Below, piece after piece: positions 1 through 8,507 of a stretch of DNA of 64,000 bases. The notes under the pieces were generated by a model that did no database searches, had not been told where the DNA came from, and saw only the letters and a list, made by a program, of their open reading frames with translations. Origin of the DNA: Nitrosopumilus sp. (GTDB lineage: Archaea; Thermoproteota; Nitrososphaeria; Nitrososphaerales; Nitrosopumilaceae); the NCBI RefSeq assembly GCF_025698945.1, contig NZ_JAILWM010000001.1, positions 764,617 through 828,616 of the forward strand, read 5' to 3'. Both the position numbers and the translations under genes were made by a program. Each line of letters starts with the position of its first letter. Position 1 is the stretch's first letter.

Positions 1-188
1 GCTAAAAGATTAATCAGCTCAACGTCATCAACTATTCCTAATCCATACGGACCAGCAATCATTCCAATTAAAATAAATCCAATAATTGTTGGAAACTTTA
101 TCTTTTTCATAATACCTGCTCCTATCATGCCTCCGCCTAACAACAAGGCAAGCAAAGCAAGAAATTCAGTTACTTCTACACCAGACAA
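1..188 (-). CDS. Cation:proton antiporter, N-terminal fragment (partial, runs off window)
   Basis: The minus-strand frame is open from a TTG at 188 to the window edge, giving 62 residues that start MSGVEVTEFLALLALLLGGG. Two hydrophobic segments flank a short basic stretch (KKIKFPTIIGFILIGMIAGP). The run 'FPTIIGFILIGMIAGPYGLG' is characteristic of the first membrane helices of KefB/CPA2-type sodium (or potassium)/proton exchangers. The family assignment rests on this short region only, and the downstream ion-binding residues lie outside the window. The neighbour on the right is divergently transcribed. Confidence 0.6.
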   Translation of the reverse strand, partial: MSGVEVTEFLALLALLLGGGMIGAGIMKKIKFPTIIGFILIGMIAGPYGLGIVDDVELINLL

Positions 189-317
189 TAATTCACTCCG
201 TTATTTTTGAGAAATACTAGCATAAAATGATTCCAGAATCAAAAATGTCATGGTTCAAATTTAATTCAATAAAGTTGAAGGATTGATTTTTTAATAGTTA
301 GAGAATCATGAAATTCG

Positions 318-2090
318 ATGTCCGAATACAAATTAGGAATGTGGGATTTGTCTGAATTAGCAAAGAATCCAAAAAGTCCTGCTTTTCAAAAACAAATTCA
401 AGAATTAGAAAAAAAAGCAAAAGAATTTGAAAAAATAAAATCAAAATTGAACCCAAAAATGTCTTCTAAGAAGTTTTTGAATATTTTACATCATGTTGAA
501 GAGATTTCAGAGAAGATGAGTAAAATTGGAGGTTATGCATCATTGTCATATTCTTCAGACACTCAATCAGATGAAGCAACATCCCTGATGACAAGGATGT
601 CAAAATTAGGATCAGATATTTCAAACAAAATTTTGTTCTTTGATTTATGGTGGAAGATTCAAGTAGACGAAAAAAATGCCAAACGACTCATGAATGACGC
701 AGGTGAGCTAAAAGAGTATCTAGCTCATAAGAGATTATTTGCAAAATATGCATTAAGTGAGCCAGAAGAGCGAATTATCAATACTTTAGATGTCACAGGA
801 ATTTCTGCACTTGTAAAACTGTATGATAAAATTACAAACGCCTATGAGTACAAAATGAAATTAGGCAACAAAACTAAAAAAATGACAAGAGAAGAACTCA
901 CAAATTATGTAAGAAGTACCAATCCAAAGATTCGGGAGACAGCTTACAAAACTATTCTTTCAAAATATGCTGAAAACAAAGGAGTGATAGGAGAGATTTA
1001 TCAAAATATAGTTCTTAATTGGAAAGATGAAGGTATTGAAATTAGAGGATACAAGACACCCATATCAATGAGAAATATTGGAAATGATGTTGATGATAAA
1101 ACAATAGAATCACTTCTTTTGGTATGTAAAAGTAATTCATCGGTTTTTCAAAAGTTTTTTGTCCAAAAAGCAAAGATGTTAAAAATGAAAAAGCTAAGAA
1201 GATATGATCTTTATGCACCAGCTACTGCAAAAATTAAGGAGAAAAATTACTCATATAATAAATCTGTAAATCTCGTGTTTGAATCGTTAGGTAAATTCAG
1301 CAACACACTAGAAGAATTTGCAAGGAAAGTTTTTAATGAAAATCATATTGATTCGTCAATTCGACCAGGAAAAAGAGATGGAGCATTTTGCAGTACACTT
1401 ACTCCAAAAATTACCCCATATGTTTTAGTAAATTTTACCGGAAAATCAAGAGATGTTTTTACTTTGGCTCATGAGATTGGACATGCAGTACATAGTCAAG
1501 CAGCACAAGATAGATCAATACTTGTTCAAGATGCACCATTACCTTTGGCTGAGACAGCCTCTACATTTTCAGAATTACTATTATACGATAATATTTCTGA
1601 CAAAATTTCTGATGATGAAAAAAAGATCATGTTATCTGAGAAGATAGATGATTTGTATGCAACAATTCTAAGACAATCATTTTTTACAATTTTTGAAATT
1701 GATGCACATAAACAGATTGGCAAAGGAACAACAGTAGATGAGATTTCAAAAACATATCTTCAAAACTTGAAAGAACAATTTGGAAATTCAATTAATTTAT
1801 CAGATGATTTTTCAATTGAATGGAGTTGTATTCCACATTTCTATCATACGCCATTTTATTGCTATGCATACTCTTTTGGGAATTTGCTTGCATTATCACT
1901 TTTTCAAAGATATAAAAAAGAAGGCAAAGACTTTGTCCCATCATACATCAACATTCTTGCTGCTGGCGGCTCAAAAAAGCCTGAAAAATTACTCTCAGAG
2001 TATGGATTTGATATTAGATCCCCCAAATTCTGGAAAGAGGGTTTTGATTATATAGATACACAGGTTAAAGCACTATCCAAATTGAATTGA
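318..2090 (+). CDS. M3-family oligoendopeptidase (PepF-like)
   Basis: A 590-residue soluble zinc metallopeptidase of family M3, expected to cut short cytoplasmic peptides. The zinc site is visible as HEIGH with H385, E386 and H389, followed by E412 in 'PLAETAST', the usual third ligand about 23 residues on. The N-terminal half is helical and charged, as in PepF, and there is no signal peptide. Length fits the family (about 560-610). It is monocistronic: the next gene is convergent, and a GC-rich hairpin follows the stop. Confidence 0.88.
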   Translation: MSEYKLGMWDLSELAKNPKSPAFQKQIQELEKKAKEFEKIKSKLNPKMSSKKFLNILHHVEEISEKMSKIGGYASLSYSSDTQSDEATSLMTRMSKLGSDISNKILFFDLWWKIQVDEKNAKRLMNDAGELKEYLAHKRLFAKYALSEPEERIINTLDVTGISALVKLYDKITNAYEYKMKLGNKTKKMTREELTNYVRSTNPKIRETAYKTILSKYAENKGVIGEIYQNIVLNWKDEGIEIRGYKTPISMRNIGNDVDDKTIESLLLVCKSNSSVFQKFFVQKAKMLKMKKLRRYDLYAPATAKIKEKNYSYNKSVNLVFESLGKFSNTLEEFARKVFNENHIDSSIRPGKRDGAFCSTLTPKITPYVLVNFTGKSRDVFTLAHEIGHAVHSQAAQDRSILVQDAPLPLAETASTFSELLLYDNISDKISDDEKKIMLSEKIDDLYATILRQSFFTIFEIDAHKQIGKGTTVDEISKTYLQNLKEQFGNSINLSDDFSIEWSCIPHFYHTPFYCYAYSFGNLLALSLFQRYKKEGKDFVPSYINILAAGGSKKPEKLLSEYGFDIRSPKFWKEGFDYIDTQVKALSKLN

Positions 2091-2103
2091 ATTTTGAATA
2101 AAT

Positions 2104-2144
2104 GGGGCTGACAGTCCAACGCAAGGACTGCCAGCTTGTTCCCC
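2104..2144. other. GC-rich stem-loop between convergent genes
   Basis: Bases 2107-2117 and 2125-2135 form an 11-bp stem around the 7-base loop 2118-2124. One position is A/C on the plus strand but becomes a G-U wobble on the minus strand, so an unbroken stem is possible only in a minus-strand transcript. An outer GGG/CCC pairing (2104-2106 with 2142-2144) adds to it across a 5-base bulge. The element is far more GC-rich than its surroundings. It lies in the 3' region of both convergent genes and could be a terminator, a processed 3' end or a small RNA. Confidence 0.6.
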
Positions 2145-2204
2145 GAACGGTTTGAATTCGATGTCATTTTAAAACCAACGATATTCAGATTTAAACCTTT
2201 GAAA

Positions 2205-2771
2205 TTATTCTAATTTTTTAGGTTTTATCTTTCTAATAGTGCCTGCCAATATTCCAATTGTGATACCTAACTGATATAGAAAATACAAGAGAACCTCAAA
2301 TGTACTAGGAGTAAGATCAGTAAATCTACTCAAAGCAGTAAGTATGAGTAAAAGAATACTAAAGAAGAAGATGAATCCTTTTGATACTCCATGAAGATGT
2401 GTAAATTTTAGAAGTACAAATGTCATAACAGTAATAGAAATAGCAAGTACAGTCAGAAATCCAGTATTCATTCCAAAAATTAGAAATAAGACAGATGCAA
2501 TCTCAGACGGATTTGCAGCAGATAAATTGGATAGTTCAATTTTTTCAGGAGATGCAAAACGTGGAACACTAAGAATTGCATTGATTAAAAATAAAACAAA
2601 CAAAGTAATAGAAACCGTTTTTAGATGATTTTGAAGACGTGGAAATCGTAAAAGAATTGCCCGACCTAAAATAATTCCTTGAAATAAACCAATTCCAAAA
2701 GTTCCCAAGACAGATATTATCGAAAAAATAGGATCTTGAAAGATATCAACAAGAAAAGGGATTAAGGCCAT
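2205..2771 (-). CDS. Polytopic membrane protein, paralogue of the gene at 16379-17089
   Basis: The 188-residue protein has about five or six hydrophobic helices and a basic C-terminus (RKIKPKKLE). I do not recognise a functional family. It shares the order and wording of several segments with the protein at 16379-17089: a 'GMNTGFL' turn leading into a helix, and a late 'FLYxxYQxGI' helix followed by a short basic tail. Both probably belong to one small thaumarchaeal membrane family. Nothing in the neighbourhood indicates a substrate. Confidence 0.7.
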   Translation of the reverse strand: MALIPFLVDIFQDPIFSIISVLGTFGIGLFQGIILGRAILLRFPRLQNHLKTVSITLFVLFLINAILSVPRFASPEKIELSNLSAANPSEIASVLFLIFGMNTGFLTVLAISITVMTFVLLKFTHLHGVSKGFIFFFSILLLILTALSRFTDLTPSTFEVLLYFLYQLGITIGILAGTIRKIKPKKLE

Positions 2772-2885
2772 TTCAATTATTTAATTATAAAAATGAGAAT
2801 ATTAGTTAGTCGATGCATTGATTAAAAAATCACAAAAGGATGAAATAAGAGTAAATTTAATAATTTCATCTAAATGGGTCTAGCT

Positions 2886-4040
2886 ATGCAAAAAAGTCTA
2901 TTTGTTATCGGGATGATTGTTTTTGCAAGTATTTCAATTAATTTCGCTTTCTCTCAAGAAATTGGACTATCCACATTTCAAGAAACAGCACAATTTTTTG
3001 TAGACAAGAGCATCTCTAAAAACGTAACAGCATCAATTACATTGCAAACAACAAGTATTCAGGAGATGAAAATCCCATCAGAGTTAGAACAAAAAATTAG
3101 GGAAAGCGGGAATATTTCAGCAGTGACACTAACCAATCAAAATCAGTGTATTTTAGGCGTGGATAATCAATCATGTATTTTGATAAATGTTAAAAGAAAT
3201 CCAGAAGATAAAAATTTCTTACAAATACAAAATACAACACTGAGAGTAGCAAATCAGTTTATTGATGATATTAACCAAGTATTTGATACAAATGCCAAAT
3301 TACATTCTACATTTATTCATAGTAATGATGAGACAAGCATGGCATTAGAAACATCAGGCATTATTTCTGGAAAGGGTACAGTTTCAGCAGTATACACTAT
3401 GCCTATGGAAGATACATCTTCAATGTATGAAAAAATATCAGCACTTCTGATTCCAAAAGAGATCAGAGAAGACGGTGGGTTTTATGATGTTGCAAGAAAT
3501 CTCTCAATTAATGAAAATGCAAAAATGACATTTTCCATTATCCCTTCAGAGACCAAATCATTAATGCAATTAAGATTAACTGCAATATACCCAAACACAG
3601 CCCCATCCATAACTGAGATTAACCCATTGAAATTTCTAAAAACAGACGAATTAAAGAGATCAAAATATTTTTCATCTGGAAATTATCCCCTAAATTCAAT
3701 AATTCAAGTGGTGATTTTATCACCTGAAGATACAAAGGTTTCAGATGTTAAAGGGAATATTTTACCAACGCAGATGATTGGAAATGAAATGATTCCTACA
3801 GATATTACAAAAGCAGGTTGGGTTTTTGATCCAATGGAAGGACAAAGAATTCAAGGAAAATATATTTTCGGAGATAAATCATCAGTGAGGAGTGAAGAGT
3901 TAGTTTTTTCATTGGGTGGAGAACATCTTAAAGTTGATAATACAAAAATAGAATTTGATGAATCAATCGCAGTTGTTACAATAATTACAATAGTTGCAAT
4001 TGCTGCTGCCTTGTTTTATCTTAAAGGGTATAGAAAATAA
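2886..4040 (+). CDS. Secreted, C-terminally membrane-anchored protein of unknown function
   Basis: An N-terminal signal sequence (MQKSLFVIGMIVFASISINFAFS) and one C-terminal helix (AVVTIITIVAIAAALFYL) ending in KGYRK place about 340 residues outside the cell. Two cysteines in 'NQCILGVDNQSCIL' may form a disulfide. I recognise no domain. An in-frame ATG exists at 2874, but the TATA-like stretch at 2853-2862 lies about 28 bases before the ATG at 2886, the spacing of a leaderless archaeal transcript, so 2886 is preferred. It ends exactly where the convergent arginine decarboxylase gene ends. Confidence 0.75.
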   Translation: MQKSLFVIGMIVFASISINFAFSQEIGLSTFQETAQFFVDKSISKNVTASITLQTTSIQEMKIPSELEQKIRESGNISAVTLTNQNQCILGVDNQSCILINVKRNPEDKNFLQIQNTTLRVANQFIDDINQVFDTNAKLHSTFIHSNDETSMALETSGIISGKGTVSAVYTMPMEDTSSMYEKISALLIPKEIREDGGFYDVARNLSINENAKMTFSIIPSETKSLMQLRLTAIYPNTAPSITEINPLKFLKTDELKRSKYFSSGNYPLNSIIQVVILSPEDTKVSDVKGNILPTQMIGNEMIPTDITKAGWVFDPMEGQRIQGKYIFGDKSSVRSEELVFSLGGEHLKVDNTKIEFDESIAVVTIITIVAIAAALFYLKGYRK

Positions 4041-4592
4041 TCAAAGCAAAAGGACTGCAGCTGCAAAAACAGTTGTCCATTTCCCATCCTTATCTCCTTT
4101 AGCTGATTGTGTGATGTTATGTGTGTTATAGATTTGTCCAGAGATTGACCACTGTTGTCTTTTCTCATCCCAGTTTTTATCAACATCAAATGGAATACCT
4201 AAAGAAGAGGCCAACATCTGTGCAGCAATATCTTCAGCATATTCACCAGCTTGAGTTTCATTTTGACCAAAGGACTCGTATTCTGAGAGGTATCCATATC
4301 GAGCCTTATCTTTTGGTCGTGCAAGTCCAACAGATGCAGCACATACACGATAAGGTTCATTTGTTTGATTCTTAGAGTAGATTGTAAACAGAATTTGCCC
4401 AGGTTTTATTTTGGTTAATCCCTCTTTTCTTGAAATCAGTTTTGCATTAGGAGGAAAAATACTAGAAATCAAAACAAGATTAGTACCTGCAATTCCTGCA
4501 TCTCTTAGAGCATATTCAAAACTTGTTAATCTATCTTCATGAACACCCTTGCCCTTTGTAAGAAAGAGATTTTTTGCAACTAAATCGAGCAT
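4041..4592 (-). CDS. pdaD: Pyruvoyl-dependent arginine decarboxylase
   Basis: This enzyme converts arginine to agmatine, the precursor of polyamines and of the agmatidine in archaeal tRNA-Ile2. The 183-residue length, the GVHEDRLTSFEYALRDAGI N-terminus, the LISSIFPPN self-cleavage site and the later 'EYESFGQNE' segment fit the PvlArgDC family. Cleavage would fall between S43 and S44, with S44 becoming the pyruvoyl group. The chain ends in a hydrophobic FAAAVLLL strand, as expected. It is transcribed alone and converges on the secreted protein gene next to it. Confidence 0.9.
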   Translation of the reverse strand: MLDLVAKNLFLTKGKGVHEDRLTSFEYALRDAGIAGTNLVLISSIFPPNAKLISRKEGLTKIKPGQILFTIYSKNQTNEPYRVCAASVGLARPKDKARYGYLSEYESFGQNETQAGEYAEDIAAQMLASSLGIPFDVDKNWDEKRQQWSISGQIYNTHNITQSAKGDKDGKWTTVFAAAVLLL

Positions 4593-4646
4593 TTCTGAAT
4601 TGATGAATTATAGTTATTATTTATAGTTTAATTTACAAACAGATTC

Positions 4647-5102
4647 TCACATTTGTTTTAAAAAATCGGCAATTTGTTTACCATGTTTTTCAACATCAAT
4701 ATCACGAAAAATTTTTCTAACAATTCCTTTTTTATCAATAATGAATGTAGAACGTTTGGGCAATCCAACAATATTCAAGCCCGCATACTGTTTACATGTA
4801 TCTTTGGATGTATCACTTAGATGAAGATATGGAATGTTATAGTCAGTTACAAATTTTGCTTGATCTTCAATGGTATCAATAGATATTGCAAAGAGTTCAG
4901 TTTCAGTTGAGACAATATCGCCATATGAAGAAATTACACTTTCTGCCATTTTGAAAACTTTTTTTGAAGGACATCCAAAGAGATGATTTTTAGGATAAAA
5001 ACAAAGAACCACGTTTTTTTTATCTCTAAAAGAATCCAAAGTTATAGAATCACCATTATTTGCAACTAATGTGAAATTTGGTGCCAATTGGCCTTCTTGC
5101 AT
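4647..5102 (-). CDS. Peroxiredoxin of the Bcp/AhpC superfamily with an altered active-site motif
   Basis: The 151-residue thioredoxin-fold protein resembles Bcp-type thiol peroxidases: an N-terminal 'GQLAPNFTL' strand, C44 in 'LFGCPSKK' at the peroxidatic position, an Arg in 'GLPKRSTFII', and a further Cys in 'KDTCKQYAG' that may resolve the disulfide. In the family the active site reads PxxxT/SxxC. Here P37 and C44 are in place, but position 41 is Leu rather than Thr or Ser. Peroxidase activity may therefore be reduced or changed. No partner reductase lies beside it. Confidence 0.82.
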   Translation of the reverse strand: MQEGQLAPNFTLVANNGDSITLDSFRDKKNVVLCFYPKNHLFGCPSKKVFKMAESVISSYGDIVSTETELFAISIDTIEDQAKFVTDYNIPYLHLSDTSKDTCKQYAGLNIVGLPKRSTFIIDKKGIVRKIFRDIDVEKHGKQIADFLKQM

Positions 5103-5171
5103 AACCGTAATTATTTACAGAGTATATAACAACTAACTATCAATTTTTCCAAGTATTTTTAAACAAACATA

Positions 5172-5399
5172 CTAGTCGGTTTTTCTTTTTTTCTTTCTTT
5201 TATCAGGGGACTTTTGAGTCTGAGTCAACAGGATAAATGAAAAGAATGCACCTAATCCAAAATTAATCACACCCATAAAAGTAATTATCATAGTCATTGA
5301 TGGAGGAGCAATTACCAAACCAATAATCATCCCCATTATCCCGGTTGCAAAAAACATCATCATTAGAACCTTAACTCTTGTTGGTTCAATGTATCTCAT
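5172..5399 (-). CDS. Small two-helix membrane protein
   Basis: A 75-residue protein with two hydrophobic segments (VLMMMFFATGIMGMIIGLVI and TMIITFMGVINFGLGAFFSFILL) and a strongly basic tail (KSPDKRKKKRKTD), which probably lies in the cytoplasm. The frame also opens at a TTG at 5411, but the ATG at 5399 gives MRYIEPTRVKV and is the simpler start. The function is not recognisable. Confidence 0.6.
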   Translation of the reverse strand: MRYIEPTRVKVLMMMFFATGIMGMIIGLVIAPPSMTMIITFMGVINFGLGAFFSFILLTQTQKSPDKRKKKRKTD

Positions 5400-5487
5400 A
5401 ACAGGTATCAAAATACGGCATTATTATAAATTGACGGAAATTCGATCAAATTTTTAAAAAAATTGTTTCAGATAAACTCTGGTAACA

Positions 5488-5495
5488 CTTTAAAG
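5488..5495 (+). promoter_or_regulatory. TATA box of the tRNA-Thr gene
   Basis: CTTTAAAG is centred about 29 bases before the first base of the tRNA, the canonical position for an archaeal TBP site. Confidence 0.6.
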
Positions 5496-5520
5496 CTTGA
5501 AAAATTTCATTTTACATCGT

Positions 5521-5595
5521 GCCAATGTAGCTCAGCCTGGTTAGAGCAGCTGATTTGTAATCAGCAGGTCGTGGGTTCGGATCCCGTCATTGGCT
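5521..5595 (+). tRNA. tRNA-Thr (anticodon UGU)
   Basis: The 7-bp acceptor stem GCCAATG/CATTGGC pairs perfectly (5521-5527 with 5588-5594) and the discriminator is T5595. The D arm, the anticodon stem GCTGA/TCAGC with loop TTTGTAA, and a T arm containing GGTTCGGATCC are all present. The anticodon TGT reads threonine ACA codons. There is no intron and CCA is not encoded. Confidence 0.96.
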
Positions 5596-5671
5596 TTTAA
5601 TTTATTTAAAAACCAAAATTCTCAAAGATATGGCAATACGAATAAGTATACAGAAACTGGGAATATCTTAA

Positions 5672-6475
5672 ATGAGTTCAGATGATGTAGATTTTTCTTC
5701 CCCTAGCAAAAATACAGTATCAGTAAAAAAATCAACTTTTAATGGATTGATTATTGCAGTAATTATAGCAGTTGCAATAGCCGCATTTTTTGCAGGATCC
5801 TACTCAAGTATTAATTCTAACCAAATTTCTGAAGAAAAATTAGATGAAGCCTTGGCAAAGCTTGAACTCAAAATGTTACAAAAACAATTACCATCAGAAC
5901 AACCAAAACTACCAGTAAAAATTTCAATGGATAATGATCCCATTATTGGAGATCCTGATGCCCCAATTACAATAATAGAATTTTCTGATTTTCAGTGTCC
6001 ATTTTGTGCTAGATTCCACATTCAGACACTTCCCTTAATTTTACAAGAGTACATCGATCAAGGCAAAGTCAAACTAGTCTTCAGAGATTTTCCAATTCAA
6101 AGCATTCATCCTAATGCTTTGCCTGCAGCAGTTGCAGCAGAATGTGCAAATGAGCAAGGACAATTCAGAGCAATGCATGACATGTTATTTGATAATCAAA
6201 ATGAGTGGAATGATCAAGAAACAGTAATTGCAGTTTCTATTTTTAGCCAATATGCTACTGCAATTCAGTTAGATCAAGAAAAATTTGATTCCTGTCTATC
6301 AAGTGGAAAATACATTGACGAGATAATAAAGGATCTTGATGATGGGAGAGATTATGGAGTTACAGGCACACCAGGATTCTTTGTAGGAAATGACAAGTTA
6401 GGATATGTAGAGTTGAAAGGAGCTCAGCCATTTGATAGTTTCAAAAAAATTATTGATGTGCAACTAGATGCATAA
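5672..6475 (+). CDS. Membrane-anchored DsbA-like thiol oxidoreductase
   Basis: The 267-residue protein has a cytoplasmic start, one membrane helix (about residues 24-45), a short coiled linker and an extracellular thioredoxin fold with an inserted helical domain. The redox motif CPFC is at C109-C112 in 'FSDFQCPFCARFH', and the cis-proline region is 'GVTGTPGFFVG'. These features mark DsbA/thiol-disulfide interchange proteins, which would form or rearrange disulfides in exported proteins such as the Cys-containing plastocyanins and surface proteins in this window. Two more Cys (in 'AAECANEQ' and 'FDSCLSS') are typical of the archaeal/actinobacterial branch. It follows the tRNA by 76 bases. Confidence 0.88.
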   Translation: MSSDDVDFSSPSKNTVSVKKSTFNGLIIAVIIAVAIAAFFAGSYSSINSNQISEEKLDEALAKLELKMLQKQLPSEQPKLPVKISMDNDPIIGDPDAPITIIEFSDFQCPFCARFHIQTLPLILQEYIDQGKVKLVFRDFPIQSIHPNALPAAVAAECANEQGQFRAMHDMLFDNQNEWNDQETVIAVSIFSQYATAIQLDQEKFDSCLSSGKYIDEIIKDLDDGRDYGVTGTPGFFVGNDKLGYVELKGAQPFDSFKKIIDVQLDA

Positions 6476-6494
6476 AAAATAACAAGCGTTTATT

Positions 6495-6560
6495 AGACCT
6501 AAGCCGGGTCTCAAAATATCGGAATAATGACGAGTAGGCAATGAGCTTTTTCGTCATTGC
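6495..6560 (+). promoter_or_regulatory. Structured leader of the DEAD-box helicase gene with competing hairpins
   Basis: Three inverted repeats lie between the DsbA-like gene and the helicase start. The first is AGACC/GGTCT (6495-6499 with 6507-6511). The second is AATGACGA/TCGTCATT (6526-6533 with 6551-6558). The third is GCAATGA/TCATTGC (6538-6544 with 6554-6560). The last two share bases 6554-6558 and cannot form together, so the leader can switch between two structures. The first may instead belong to the end of the upstream transcript. Most mRNAs here look leaderless, so a structured leader stands out. Confidence 0.5.
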
Positions 6561-6578
6561 TAAAGAGAAGTAAATAAA

Positions 6579-7895
6579 ATGACAAAATTTCAAGAATTAG
6601 GATTAAACGAAAATATACTGAAAGGGATTGCTGATCAAGGATTTGAGGAAGCATTTCCAATCCAAGAGGCTGTAATTCCAGTATTACTTTCAGGAAGAGA
6701 TGTTGTAGGACAAGCACATACAGGTTCAGGAAAAACTGCCGCATTTGCATTATCAATGTTACAAGAGATCAAACCAAAAAATGGAATTCAAGGATTGATC
6801 ATGGCACCAACTAGAGAGCTTGCAATGCAGATTTCCGAAGAGATTAAGAAATTTGGAAAATATACCGGAATCAAGGTTGCAACTGTCTATGGAGGTCAAG
6901 GAATGGGTCTGCAGTTAGATATGCTAGACAGAGGAGTAGAGATTGTAGTTGCAACTCCAGGTAGATTAATAGATCATCTCAAGCGTGGTTCAATTGAATT
7001 ACGAGACATTACTCATATTGTTCTTGATGAAGCAGACACCATGTTAGATATGGGATTTATTGACGATATTCAGTTCATTTTAGATCTTGCACCAGAAGAC
7101 AGAACAATGTCACTGTTTTCAGCTACAATGCCAACAGAGATTCTAAGACTATCAGAAGAATATCTAAACAATCCAAAGCAATTCCTACTTGATGCTGATG
7201 ATTTAAGTGGAGAGGGAATTGATCAATCATACTTAGTCATTAAAGACAGAGACAAATTCAAGTATCTAATTGATTTTATCAAGCCAGTCAAAGGTCAATG
7301 CATTGTCTTTTGTTCAACCAAATACAGAACCAGAGATGTTGCAAAATTCCTACATCAAGAGAAATTTGATGCAGTAGCAATTGAAGGAGATATGTCGCAA
7401 CACAGAAGAGAACAATCAATGGGAAAATTCCGCAGTGGTAAAGCAGACATTTTAGTTGCAACAGATGTGGCATCAAGAGGAATTGATGTTCCAAGAGTAG
7501 AATTGGTGATTAATTATGATGTTCCAAACGTGGAAATGGCTTATTTTCACAGAATTGGCAGAACTGCTCGTGCAGGTGCCAAGGGAAAAGCAATTACATT
7601 TGTATCATATTCATCAGTTGGAGACTGGAATCTAATCAAGCGACAAATCAAAGTTCCACTTAGAGATTTGAATGAGGAAATGGGAATTCAAATTTCAATA
7701 CCAGATCCTCTAAAGAGACAAACGCCTTCAAGAAGATATGGAGGTCAATCAAGATCCAACTATTCAAGAGGGGGACGTTCTGGAGGATATGGAAGATCTG
7801 ATAGAGGTAGCAATCCAAGAGATAACAGAGGTCCACGAAAAAGATACAATGACAAAGACAATAGAAATAGCTACGGTGGACGTAGTAGATGGTAA
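6579..7895 (+). CDS. DEAD-box ATP-dependent RNA helicase
   Basis: A 438-residue RNA helicase with all core motifs: Q motif (FPIQ), Walker A AHTGSGKT (about residues 46-53), PTRELA, DEAD at 150-153, SAT, and the second RecA domain with ATDVASRGID and HRIGRTAR. After about residue 385 the chain is rich in Arg, Gly, Ser and Tyr with RGG-like repeats, a disordered RNA-binding tail like that of cold-shock helicases such as CsdA/DeaD. The likely role is unwinding of structured mRNA or rRNA, especially at low temperature. Its leader can form alternative hairpins, so autoregulation is plausible but unproven. Confidence 0.95.
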   Translation: MTKFQELGLNENILKGIADQGFEEAFPIQEAVIPVLLSGRDVVGQAHTGSGKTAAFALSMLQEIKPKNGIQGLIMAPTRELAMQISEEIKKFGKYTGIKVATVYGGQGMGLQLDMLDRGVEIVVATPGRLIDHLKRGSIELRDITHIVLDEADTMLDMGFIDDIQFILDLAPEDRTMSLFSATMPTEILRLSEEYLNNPKQFLLDADDLSGEGIDQSYLVIKDRDKFKYLIDFIKPVKGQCIVFCSTKYRTRDVAKFLHQEKFDAVAIEGDMSQHRREQSMGKFRSGKADILVATDVASRGIDVPRVELVINYDVPNVEMAYFHRIGRTARAGAKGKAITFVSYSSVGDWNLIKRQIKVPLRDLNEEMGIQISIPDPLKRQTPSRRYGGQSRSNYSRGGRSGGYGRSDRGSNPRDNRGPRKRYNDKDNRNSYGGRSRW

Positions 7896-7949
7896 AACAA
7901 CTGCAAAACTTAAAGGCCTGAACTTCTAAATTATAATCAGGATTAGCAA

Positions 7950-8183
7950 ATGCATAGAGGATTTATTTTATTGAATTGTGATCTGGGGGCTGAAGAATAC
8001 ATTGTTGACGAATTAAAACAAATGCAAGACATTAGCAATGCATACCTTACCTTTGGAGCATATGATGTAATTGCAGAAATTCAAACAGAAAACCAAGAAG
8101 CCTTTGAGAAAGCAATTGGGATGATTAGGAAACTATCCAGAGTAGTAAGTACAATGACTCTAAATGTAATAAATCCCGAATAA
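7950..8183 (+). CDS. Stand-alone Lrp/AsnC ligand-binding (RAM) domain protein
   Basis: The 77-residue protein consists only of the C-terminal effector-binding domain of Lrp/AsnC regulators: a 'GFILLNCDLGAEEYIVDELK' strand-helix start, the GAYDVIAEI strand and a closing 'VVSTMTLNVI' strand. It has no DNA-binding helix-turn-helix. Such SraA/RAM-like proteins form oligomers that bind amino acids and may modulate full-length regulators. A close relative lies at 17376-17606. It follows the helicase by 54 bases. Confidence 0.85.
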   Translation: MHRGFILLNCDLGAEEYIVDELKQMQDISNAYLTFGAYDVIAEIQTENQEAFEKAIGMIRKLSRVVSTMTLNVINPE

Positions 8184-8216
8184 TTGTTATAGGAGTAAAT
8201 TAGGAAATTTTTCAAA

Positions 8217-8507
8217 TTGCAAAAAATAGATTATGAAGGGACAGTTTGGGTACTAAATAATAACAACCCTCAACCTCTTCTTGATCATGCTCTTCATATG
8301 ATTGAGAGACACGGGGTAAATCCAGATGATATTGTAATTACAGATGTTCCAAAAGTAAAAGTTGGCTCCATAGTTGTAGAAATTTGGCCATATGAATTAG
8401 TTATTGCCAGGGTAAGATCTGTACGTAATGAGTCATTTATCAGCGGTTCAGAATTCACCATAGAATTAAAGTTAGATGAAAATGGAAATTATGTAGATTA
8501 TCTTTGA
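8217..8507 (+). CDS. Conserved hypothetical soluble protein
   Basis: The 96-residue protein starts with TTG and has an alternating strand/helix pattern. The segment 'ALHMIERHGVNPDDIVITDVPKVKVGSIVVEIWPYELVIARV' suggests a compact alpha/beta fold. No family is recognisable. Its stop overlaps the TTG start of the next gene by four bases, so the two are probably translated in a coupled way. Confidence 0.6.
   Translation: MQKIDYEGTVWVLNNNNPQPLLDHALHMIERHGVNPDDIVITDVPKVKVGSIVVEIWPYELVIARVRSVRNESFISGSEFTIELKLDENGNYVDYL

Noticed and set aside
2101..2180. tRNA or intron-containing tRNA near the hairpin (GTTTGAATTC resembles a T loop)
   Set aside because: The bases around the supposed T loop do not pair and no acceptor stem fits.
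7738..7929. Second plus-strand frame over the helicase tail
   Set aside because: It is an out-of-phase reading of the RGG-rich tail codons.
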